This document shows positions 47,265 to 54,826 of a DNA stretch of 64,000 bases, piece after piece. The stretch comes from Psychrobacter pacificensis. Its GTDB lineage: Bacteria; Pseudomonadota; Gammaproteobacteria; Pseudomonadales; Moraxellaceae. The stretch is taken from positions 124,001 to 188,000 of the forward strand of contig NZ_FNAL01000001.1 in NCBI RefSeq assembly GCF_900101915.1. Direction: 5' to 3'. Made by a program: the position numbers and the translations under genes. Positions within the stretch are counted from its first letter, which is position 1. The number at the start of each line of letters is the position of its first letter. Below the pieces are notes generated by a model. The model was not told where the DNA came from, did no database searches, and was given only the letters and a program-made list of their open reading frames with translations.

Positions 47265-48230
47265 TCATGGGTTTATCTCTATTCTTTTGTCGTGATAATG
47301 CTGCACAAAGCGAGAAGCTGTCAGTGGTAATGGCTGTTCGGTATCCAGCTGATAGCAAGTCAAGTAGCCACTATCTACCGCTGCCGAATAATCAGTACAG
47401 GCGACTTGTGGACTGAGTGGCTCAGGTGTACCAGTGAGCCAATAGTGACCGACAAATACAGGTTTATGTGTTTGTAGCGCAAAGTCAATATTTTCAGCCA
47501 GTGCATCAGGCGGTATTTGTGCCAATGCGGAGGACGGTGCACGAGCGACCTCACGAAGCGTGCGCTGATTCAACGCATCAAGCCACCAACGCACCCGTAC
47601 TCGTCTGCGTTCAGTGCCTTCTTTATCTACCATCACAATACCATCAGGCAAGCCCGTCTCTACCCCTTTTAGTACACGCTCTAAGGCATCAAAAGCGATA
47701 GTATCTTCTTTAGCGGTTGCGATTAGACCTTCAGAGGTTAGGCAGTTATTATCCGTCAGCAGGGGCTCTAGAACCGCCATGCTATCTACATCCCAGCAAG
47801 CATGGACGAAACAGGCATAATCTGTCTCAATCCACAGAGGTATCTCGTACAAGCGCTGCAACCAGTATTCGTGCTGCTCTGAGCCGAACGGTATCTCTGC
47901 CAAGAATGCTTCATGTTGGCGTTGATGTACCGCATTATGTGAGCGCAGATACTGGCTAGAATCCTCAGGATCGAGCGTGGCATAAGCCAAGGCATTATAT
48001 TCATGATTGCCCATCACCGCATCGGCCACGTCCGCGTCTAACATTGCAAAGACAATCTCTAATGTGGCCAGTTGCTGCGACCCACGGTCAATCAAATCGC
48101 CAATGAATAATGCCCTGTGACCTGCCGGTGGCACAAAATGCTGACCGTTATGCTCGTATCCTAATTGGTTTAACAAACCAACGAGCTTGTCTGCATAACC
48201 ATGAATATCACCGATAATATCTATAATCAT
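47265..48230 (-). CDS. Calcineurin-like metallophosphatase (PP2A/Ser-Thr phosphatase-like)
   Basis: 321 residues. Metal-site motifs in order: GDIHGYADKL (D-x-H), IGDLIDRGSQQ and MGNHEYN (GNHE). VGHYWLTG supplies a further His. The sequence groups with ApaH/PrpE-like phosphoesterases, but the substrate cannot be fixed from sequence. No signal peptide, so cytoplasmic. The 3' end lies near the purE start with no terminator seen. Confidence 0.88.
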   Translation of the reverse strand: MIIDIIGDIHGYADKLVGLLNQLGYEHNGQHFVPPAGHRALFIGDLIDRGSQQLATLEIVFAMLDADVADAVMGNHEYNALAYATLDPEDSSQYLRSHNAVHQRQHEAFLAEIPFGSEQHEYWLQRLYEIPLWIETDYACFVHACWDVDSMAVLEPLLTDNNCLTSEGLIATAKEDTIAFDALERVLKGVETGLPDGIVMVDKEGTERRRVRVRWWLDALNQRTLREVARAPSSALAQIPPDALAENIDFALQTHKPVFVGHYWLTGTPEPLSPQVACTDYSAAVDSGYLTCYQLDTEQPLPLTASRFVQHYHDKRIEINP

Positions 48231-48313
48231 AATGAAATATTAAATCTCAAACGTAAAAGTAAGCAACTTGCTTAATTGACCTGATTCAAAGAATTTCTAT
48301 TTGAGAAAACAGT

Positions 48314-48922
48314 TTAAAAACCAGGCGACAATAAAGCATTTATAAAATGGGGTAGTACTTTAGGCTCTAAAATAATCGTAGCAATGACGCCAAATGCGCC
48401 GCCCCACATATGTGCCATATGATTGATTTTTGAGCCACCGCGTTTGTCCGCGTAAATACTATAAAATACATAAGCGACGGCAAACAGTATCGCAGGAATA
48501 GGAACAATGGCAAATAAGTAAATTCGCTCCCACGGTGCTAGCAAAATAAAGGCAAATAAGACTGCCGATACACCGCCTGATGCCCCAAGACTTAAGTAAC
48601 TGGCATTGTCTTTATTTTTAAGGTAGCTTGGAATCATGGCAACAACAATAGCCAACACATAAAAAACCACAAAACCATAGCCGAACAAAAATGAACGATA
48701 TAGCCCTTCAATAGCTCGGCCAAAAAAGTATAACGTAAACATGTTGAATAGCAGATGCATACTGTCGGCATGAATAAAGCCATGCGTGACAAAACGATCC
48801 CATTGTCCGTTATTTACAGCGGGTGGATAAAAGATAAGACGGTTGAGTAATTTCTTGTTTTGCCATGCTAATAAGCTGACAATAACAGTAATGATGATAA
48901 TAAGGGTCGTATGGTTTAACAA
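48314..48922 (-). CDS. Rhomboid family intramembrane serine protease
   Basis: 202 residues from a TTG at 48920-48922 that has AAGGA nine bases upstream. A longer in-frame ATG at 48994 would add 24 residues that coincide with a 15-bp tandem repeat and have no ribosome site. Catalytic Ser115 lies in SLGASGGVSAVL and the catalytic His171 in HMAHMWGGAFG. Six hydrophobic spans are visible. HGFIHADSMHLLFNMFTLYFFG is the typical L1/TM2 pattern. It cleaves membrane proteins within the bilayer; the substrate is unknown. Moderately short, GlpG-like without the cytosolic domain. Confidence 0.9.
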   Translation of the reverse strand: MLNHTTLIIIITVIVSLLAWQNKKLLNRLIFYPPAVNNGQWDRFVTHGFIHADSMHLLFNMFTLYFFGRAIEGLYRSFLFGYGFVVFYVLAIVVAMIPSYLKNKDNASYLSLGASGGVSAVLFAFILLAPWERIYLFAIVPIPAILFAVAYVFYSIYADKRGGSKINHMAHMWGGAFGVIATIILEPKVLPHFINALLSPGF

Positions 48923-48952
48923 AGGAAAATCCTTAGGTCGCGCCTGATAGGT

Positions 48953-48989
48953 GACAATGCAATAAATGGCAATGCGATAAATGACAATG
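48953..48989. repeat. 15-bp imperfect tandem repeat upstream of rhomboid gene
   Basis: GACAATGCAATAAAT, then GGCAATGCGATAAAT, then the partial copy GACAATG (about 2.5 units). On the minus strand these are within the leader of the rhomboid gene if the TTG start is used. Confidence 0.85.
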
Positions 48990-49038
48990 TTCAAAGCCTA
49001 AGCGTTAGGGCTGAGTAAAAACAAATATGACCATTAAT

Positions 49039-49076
49039 TAATATATTCATACTAAGTTAATATATTGATACTAAGT
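49039..49076. repeat. 19-bp tandem repeat
   Basis: TAATATATTCATACTAAGT (49039-49057) followed directly by TAATATATTGATACTAAGT (49058-49076); one mismatch. Confidence 0.95.
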
Positions 49077-49336
49077 TCAAGTTACTCGTAACGTAATTAG
49101 TTAATACTAACAGCAGTTATGCTGATACAAATATCTATTATGTGACAAAACGATGCATTTTTATGCTTTTATAGTGAGTAATGTAGCAGTGTATCATGTG
49201 AGATAAGTGAAACCGCTATATAGACGTCGATGCTGCTAAAGAACGCTTGACAGTTTCAGGGCAAGTAGCCGTATATACAACGAACAATAAGTGCTTAATT
49301 TTTGCGGATTCAAAAAGTCGAGAGAGGCAGTGATCC

Positions 49337-50971
49337 ATGAGTATTATCGATCAATTAGAACAGACCGTCACCCCCGCTATATTGGGCGAGCATAATCGCA
49401 GTGATAGCGTGGCTTATATCAGCTTGCTTGAGCAGTTTTATGCCATTTTAGCCACGCGCTTAGCGGTGCCACAGGTCTACTCGCAGCTACTTCGTAACGA
49501 TCAGGTGATGGCTAATGACAGTATTGCCGAGCGGCCTTTATTTGAGCAGCTATGGCAAGACCAAGTACTACAAAAAACGATTATCCAAGAGCTGTCAGCC
49601 GCGCATCATATTGATGAGTCGATCACTGCTCAATTGCTAATTAATGCAGCATCCTTAGCCTATCGTGAGCTAAAGGTTTTGGCCAATGGACAGTTTTTGC
49701 CAGCATTCTTGCAAGGAGAGCAGTCGACGCTGCGCCCATATTTACCTATATGGTCAGCGTCCGTTATCACTGCTACTCAAGGCGCTGGACACGAATCAAT
49801 GTCAAACTTTGTCGCAGATGTCGCAGATAATGGTATCGCGCCATCAAGTGATACCTTACCGAATAAACTTAGTGAGCCTGATCTAAGTACTGACGCAGTC
49901 GCTGCAACGACAGCTACTACAGCCGCTTATGTGGAAAACGCTAATATAAGCGCTACTGACGCATTAAATGACGATGAGCATTTTGGTGACAGTAATGACG
50001 CTATCCATGCCAGTCCAGCAGCTCATCACTTGGCAGAAAATAGCAACGTCAAGCGAGAGCGCGTGCGCACTCGCAATCAGCGAAACGACCTACTGATGCG
50101 AGTATTTTTATTGATAGTAGCACTGGCTGCGATGGCACTGGCTGCTTGGGCATTATTAATAAAACCCAAAAGCGACCTACCAGTAGAACCGGTTGCTGTC
50201 GCGCCTGTGGTTACTCCAGCACCGCCACCAGCACCAACGATGACTCCCATCGAGTTCATCGTTGGCGTAGATGATAGTGGCAACATCTATACTTGTAGCG
50301 CGACGGTCGGTGATGCAGCGCTACAAAGCTCTTTACAACAGGCACTCAATACGAGCTTTGGCGAGCAGGCGAGTATATGTGAATTTACCATACAGAATGG
50401 AATAGCAACTACTATCGCAAACATGCCTGCGGAAATATTGCCCAATGTTCTGACCATGCTCAGATCGACACCGTTCGCCCGTCTACACTTACAAAACGAT
50501 CGTCTGACAGTAGAGGCGCCGGATGACATGCTACTACAACAATTGGTCACAAACGTACGTAGTTTAGCACCAACCATGGCAGTCGATAGTACTGCGCCAT
50601 TGCCACTGCCTAACAACAGTAATGGTGATACGACATATGGTATGGCTGGCACTAATGGCGTAAACAATCAACTCGGCGATGGAACGGGCACTAATAACCA
50701 ATACAGTAATGACGGCATGAGCAATGGTACTGGAGAATATCAAGCCGCTGATGATGACACAGGTGATCGCGTGATACCTGCGCCACTACCTAACAATAAT
50801 GATGGATTTAATAATAATTCCAACAACGTACCTGCCAATGTTCCAAGTAATATTCCTAGCAGCGTCCCTTCTGGTAATAGACCGAGCAGACCGTCAGGCC
50901 CTATTTCTGAGTCAGAAGTAGATGACATGGCGAGCAGTGTCATCGTTGCTGAACCAGCACAAGTCAGGTAG
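49337..50971 (+). CDS. Single-pass membrane protein with BON-like periplasmic domain and Asn/Pro/Ser-rich tail (paralogue 1, no OmpA domain)
   Basis: 544 residues. Residues 1-130 form a helical cytoplasmic domain (MSIIDQLEQTVTPAILGEH...LLEQFYAILATRLA; ELSAAHHIDESITAQLLINAASLAYRELKVLA) possibly DUF937-like. A polar linker leads to a basic stop and one TM helix at about 252-275 (FLLIVALAAMALAAWALLI). A Pro/Ala linker follows, then a ~100-residue BON-like domain with a Cys pair (YTCSATV...ICEFTI). The last ~110 residues are low-complexity Asn/Gly/Ser/Pro. The next gene has the same layout but ends in an OmpA domain. I do not recognise a function beyond likely envelope tethering. Confidence 0.75.
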   Translation: MSIIDQLEQTVTPAILGEHNRSDSVAYISLLEQFYAILATRLAVPQVYSQLLRNDQVMANDSIAERPLFEQLWQDQVLQKTIIQELSAAHHIDESITAQLLINAASLAYRELKVLANGQFLPAFLQGEQSTLRPYLPIWSASVITATQGAGHESMSNFVADVADNGIAPSSDTLPNKLSEPDLSTDAVAATTATTAAYVENANISATDALNDDEHFGDSNDAIHASPAAHHLAENSNVKRERVRTRNQRNDLLMRVFLLIVALAAMALAAWALLIKPKSDLPVEPVAVAPVVTPAPPPAPTMTPIEFIVGVDDSGNIYTCSATVGDAALQSSLQQALNTSFGEQASICEFTIQNGIATTIANMPAEILPNVLTMLRSTPFARLHLQNDRLTVEAPDDMLLQQLVTNVRSLAPTMAVDSTAPLPLPNNSNGDTTYGMAGTNGVNNQLGDGTGTNNQYSNDGMSNGTGEYQAADDDTGDRVIPAPLPNNNDGFNNNSNNVPANVPSNIPSSVPSGNRPSRPSGPISESEVDDMASSVIVAEPAQVR

Positions 50972-51439
50972 TGAATCGTATAAAGTACATTTAAATCGAC
51001 TCAGTTCGAATGTACTTTCAGAACTTTTAGAAATAGTTCAAAAGTTAAGCAAGGGAGCGGTATGAATTTGTCATACCGCTTTTTGATTTTAACTGTTGCT
51101 TAGCGTACGTATTTAAGATCTGAGCATCAAAAATGGTGCTACTTCACCAAAAAAGCAGATTCGCGGAGCTGAGTATCGCATTCTCTTAATTTGTACTCAA
51201 ATGCCTGTTGGGTTATGAATGTATAGTTACGCGCACCAATTAAAACATTACTTAACGTATCATTTGCACAACAACGTATCGACTGTGAAAACACCTTTAA
51301 CAATTCTATAATATCTAAAATCAATCATAGTGGCCTGATAAATCTGACTTGACAGAGTAAACAGCCGCCACGTTATTAGATGATTTTATGCTTTAGAGAA
51401 TCGAACAATATAAATAAAAATTAAGGGGAGAGTTGTATT
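50972..51439. other. Intergenic region between the two paralogues
   Basis: 468 bases with a terminator at 51056-51084. A 61-codon minus-strand frame at 51139-51324 has no recognisable domain and is not called. A GGGGAGAG ribosome site precedes the second paralogue. Confidence 0.55.
51056..51084 (+). terminator. Terminator of paralogue 1
   Basis: Perfect 10-base stem AGCGGTATGA (51056-51065) / TCATACCGCT (51071-51080), loop ATTTG, then T-run. Confidence 0.9.
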
Positions 51440-53032
51440 ATGGATATTATCAGTCATTTGACACGCACAGTCAGCCCAGCCGTATTAGCAGACGATCATA
51501 GTCCTGCTAAGCAAAATCTACTTGAGCAATTTTATGCAATTTTTGCTGCTCGCCTCGCGAATAATGATACCTATAGCCGTTTTGCTAATGAGAATATCGC
51601 TCGTGATGATAGCTCTTTTTATGATCGTGTATGGACAGAAGGGGCCCACCGTGACCAAATTTCTCGTGAGCTCGCTAATGCACATGGCGTCGATGAGACA
51701 GCTTCTCGTGGTCTGATTGCTATGGCAGCGCCGCTTGCTTTTCACGAAATCAAAAGCTTGGCTGGTACTACCCCTGTACCGCAATTTCTCAATGACAATC
51801 TCAACAGTTATCAGCATCATATCCCTGCATGGGCGGGGGCTGTCTTACCTGCGAGTGCCATTGCAGCCACTCCTGCTGCGGCGCCTATATCCGATACGGT
51901 CAGTACCGCGCCACTACAGAAAGAAAAAGAGCCACAAGGCAGCTTTATGAAAGCCCTATTACCGATTATCGGTTTGATTATTTTGGGTGCATTGGCTTGG
52001 GCTTTATTAAGAGGCTGTCAGGAGAACCCTGAGCCTGTTGCTACGCCGATGGCTACCGCGCAGCAAGACGAGCAAGGTAATGAGCAAGCAGTAGTAGCAA
52101 CTGACATCGAGCCTGCCTCACTCCGTATCGCCACTGGCGAAAATGGTGAGCTATACGCTTGCCGCATGAGCGTAGGCAACGAGACGCTACAGACCAATGT
52201 AATGAATGCACTAACTGGCGCATTCGGCGATGAAGCCAATAAGTGCCGCGCTGATGTCGATGATAATTTTGCCATAGATATGCCAGCCGCTGCACAGCTT
52301 ACTACGATATTGCCAATCGTTAAAAATGTACCGAATGCTAGCATGGTGATTAAAGGAGATACCATCACGGTCAATGCACCTGATGATGCGGTATTGGCCC
52401 AATTGGTGTCTGATCTACAAGCCGCTGCACCAGCGATGATGGTAGAGGCTGAAGGTCCATTAGATCTGCAAGGTGAGATTGACGAGAGTGTGGCTGCTGC
52501 AGATGCTGCAATGACCAATCTCGGTGACGATCCAGACCCACGTGATGTTGCACGTGCTTTGAGTATTCAGGTGATCAATTTCCAAGTGGATGAAGCTGTC
52601 ATCCCTGATGTCAATAAAACCATTCTTGATCGTGCTGCAAAAATCATCAATGAAGTGCCTGATATGAACCTGATGATTATCGGTCATACAGATAGCCAAG
52701 CGTCTGATTCTTACAACATGGAGTTGTCTCGTGAGCGTGCTGAGTCGGTAAAAGAGTATCTGGTGGCTCAAGGTGTTGATGCGAGCAAACTCAGCACCAA
52801 AGGTATGGGTGAAACAGATCCTATCGCGGATAACTCAACCGAGCAAGGTCGTTTCCGCAATCGCCGAATTGAGTTTGTGGTTAATGATGAGATGGTCGAT
52901 TTAAATGATGGCATGATCATCAACAGCGACTCGCTTGACCCAGATTTGAACCCTTTAGATAGTAATAATGATGATCTGCTACCTGATGGTGATGATGCGA
53001 CGCAAGGTACTGCGGTAGATCCAACGAATTAA
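51440..53032 (+). CDS. OmpA-family single-pass membrane protein (paralogue 2)
   Basis: 530 residues. N-terminal helical domain like paralogue 1 (MDIISHLTRTVSPAVLAD...LLEQFYAIFAARLA; ELANAHGVDETASRGLIAMAAPLAFHEIKSLAG), TM helix at about 170-193 (FMKALLPIIGLIILGALAWALL), and a BON-like periplasmic domain with a matching Cys pair (YACRMSV...KCRADV). It then has a C-terminal OmpA peptidoglycan-binding domain: INFQVDEAVIPDVN, IIGHTDSQASDSYNMELSRERAESVKEYL, LSTKGMGETDP and RFRNRRIEF. An acidic Asn/Asp tail ends it. It probably links the inner membrane to the cell wall. The architecture recalls BON+OmpA proteins such as mycobacterial ArfA by analogy only. Confidence 0.85.
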   Translation: MDIISHLTRTVSPAVLADDHSPAKQNLLEQFYAIFAARLANNDTYSRFANENIARDDSSFYDRVWTEGAHRDQISRELANAHGVDETASRGLIAMAAPLAFHEIKSLAGTTPVPQFLNDNLNSYQHHIPAWAGAVLPASAIAATPAAAPISDTVSTAPLQKEKEPQGSFMKALLPIIGLIILGALAWALLRGCQENPEPVATPMATAQQDEQGNEQAVVATDIEPASLRIATGENGELYACRMSVGNETLQTNVMNALTGAFGDEANKCRADVDDNFAIDMPAAAQLTTILPIVKNVPNASMVIKGDTITVNAPDDAVLAQLVSDLQAAAPAMMVEAEGPLDLQGEIDESVAAADAAMTNLGDDPDPRDVARALSIQVINFQVDEAVIPDVNKTILDRAAKIINEVPDMNLMIIGHTDSQASDSYNMELSRERAESVKEYLVAQGVDASKLSTKGMGETDPIADNSTEQGRFRNRRIEFVVNDEMVDLNDGMIINSDSLDPDLNPLDSNNDDLLPDGDDATQGTAVDPTN

Positions 53033-53066
53033 TCAAAAATCATCTAATTTGGTAGTAGTTAAGTCT

Positions 53067-53148
53067 AAAAAACCGCACCTTAACGTGAACCGACCCCCGT
53101 AAGTTGTGTCCAACTTATGGGGGTCGGTTCATAACGATGCGGTTTTTT
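53067..53148. terminator. Terminator with a long nested palindrome in its loop
   Basis: Outer stem AAAAAACCGCA (53067-53077) / TGCGGTTTTTT (53138-53148) is a standard bidirectional terminator. Its loop holds a second 21-base arm pair at 53086-53106 / 53111-53131 with core TGAACCGACCCCC, one G-T wobble and a TGTC loop. Serves paralogue 2 and converging nagZ. Confidence 0.9.
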
Positions 53149-53187
53149 ATTTGCCAAATTTTTCAACGGTTTCGTATGAATACAAGG

Positions 53188-54273
53188 CTACTTATAATCA
53201 GTAGGGTCTTTTGATTCATTGGCAGGTTTATCAACTTGTGTATCAGACTCAACGTTGAAAAAGATCTGAGTAACATTGTTCTTTGCTTGTTGCCAATAAT
53301 CAAACTGCTGGCAAGTAGACTCAAGATCACCTTGCCACTTTGGTATATTGCCGCACATGGTTTTGATACGCCTCTGGTTAGGATAGGGTAGTTCTTGCGC
53401 TGCCGCCGCCGCTTCATGAGCGGCAACACGATCGTTACACACCAGTGCAATATCGCAACCAGCTTCAATGGCAGCCTTTACGCGCGCGCTGACATCGCCA
53501 GCGGCCTTTGCCCCTGCCATTGATAAATCATCAGAAAAAAGCACACCATCGAACGCTAGCTGATCACGAATGATATCTTTTAGCCAAATTTTAGAAAATC
53601 CAGCGGGCCGATTATCTACTTGCGAAAAAATCACATGGGCTGGCATCAAAGCATCAAGCAGTGACAGCGTTTGCGCAAAAGGTTGCATGTCACTATTGAT
53701 GATCTCGTCCAAGCTACGTGTATCGATGGCCTCTGATACATGAGAGTCAGGAGCGATAGCGCCATGACCAGGGAAATGCTTGCCAGTGGTGGCCATGCCA
53801 GCCGCTTTCATGCCGCGCATAAACTGCGTGGCTAGGGCAACGATTGCTTGTGGCTCCTGATGAAAGCTACGGTCACCGATAACTTGGCTGATACCATCTC
53901 TATCCAGCACGGGCGCAAAGCTCAAATCAATACCTACTGCCATCACTTCGGCTGCCATCAGATAGCCACAGTCGTATGCGCAGCTGAGCGCACGGCTTGG
54001 ATCGTGATTGAATAACTCACCAAGCCTACCCATAGCAGGTAGCGGTGTGAACCCTTCACGCAGCCGTGCGACTCGTCCGCCTTCTTGATCGACACCGATT
54101 AATATATCGGGGTTGTGGTACCGGATATCGTCACATAATGCGCGTACTTGGGCCGCATCAGCGACGTTGCGTCCAAACAATATGACCCCGCCAATCTGTG
54201 CTTGTTTGATCAAGCTGACGTCTTCTGCGGTCAGTGCGGTATTATCGATATCAATCATTAAAACGCCGTACAT
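53188..54273 (-). CDS. nagZ: Beta-N-acetylhexosaminidase NagZ
   Basis: 361 residues, GH3 type. MYGVLMIDIDNTALTAEDVSLIKQAQIGGVILFGRN, GVDQEGGRVARLREGFT, the KHFPGHG catalytic His/Asp motif with SHVSEA, and the nucleophile in FSDDLSMAGA. It removes GlcNAc from anhydromuropeptides in the cytoplasm in wall recycling. The C-terminal ~60 residues (NVTQIFFNVESDTQVDKPAN) are extra and polar. It ends near the nested terminator shared with the OmpA-type gene. Confidence 0.95.
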   Translation of the reverse strand: MYGVLMIDIDNTALTAEDVSLIKQAQIGGVILFGRNVADAAQVRALCDDIRYHNPDILIGVDQEGGRVARLREGFTPLPAMGRLGELFNHDPSRALSCAYDCGYLMAAEVMAVGIDLSFAPVLDRDGISQVIGDRSFHQEPQAIVALATQFMRGMKAAGMATTGKHFPGHGAIAPDSHVSEAIDTRSLDEIINSDMQPFAQTLSLLDALMPAHVIFSQVDNRPAGFSKIWLKDIIRDQLAFDGVLFSDDLSMAGAKAAGDVSARVKAAIEAGCDIALVCNDRVAAHEAAAAAQELPYPNQRRIKTMCGNIPKWQGDLESTCQQFDYWQQAKNNVTQIFFNVESDTQVDKPANESKDPTDYK

Positions 54274-54826
54274 TGCGTCATCCTTATTTTTTTGTATATT
54301 GTTATATTATGGGGTTGACCGATCATCGATGTCCAATCGCTTAGCAGTCATTACTCATGCACTTTATTATGACAGTTATTATCAATTGAGCCTAATGTGG
54401 CAGATTATTGGCATCAAATCAATTTGTGGGTAGTCGGCGACTTAATGCTAATAGCCTTAAGTCGCTATGTGTGATAAAAGTGAGAGAAAGTTTGGTATGT
54501 GCAGGCGTTGCGTGTAAGATTGCTTATACAGTTTGAGACAGTTCAGTATTTATGCACATGATAATATTGATTTTTGACTATATATCAGGATTCGATAATA
54601 AGCGTCAGAATCTGTATTCAGAATCTATATATTATTTAGAATCTATATATAAAGGCGGCGGAATAATAAAGCTATAGCGTTGTAAGCTCATAGTAATAAG
54701 TAAGCTAAGGCAAAGTAAGACAGACATTGAGCAAAAACAGACGACAGTCATGGGCAATAATACATTCAGCAGTTTTTAATTTTTATAACACAAATAATAT
54801 CACTAACTTCAAATAACTAGGTACAT
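54274..54826. other. Divergent nagZ/protease intergenic region
   Basis: 553 bases. It contains an AGAATCTRTAT-type short repeat cluster (about 54606-54653). No gene, terminator or confident promoter. Confidence 0.5.
54606..54653. repeat. Short imperfect repeats AGAATCTRTAT
   Basis: Three near copies: AGAATCTGTAT, AGAATCTATAT and AGAATCTATAT, with irregular spacing. Confidence 0.8.

Larger units (their letters stand above)
48923..49336. other. Divergent intergenic region with two short tandem repeats
   Basis: 414 bases between the rhomboid gene and the first membrane protein of the pair. It contains a 15-bp imperfect tandem repeat (48953-48989) and a 19-bp one (49039-49076). No promoter placed with confidence. 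Confidence 0.6.

Noticed and set aside
51139-51324. 61-codon minus-strand frame between the OmpA-type paralogues
   Set aside because: No ribosome site or family resemblance; Cys pairs alone are not evidence.
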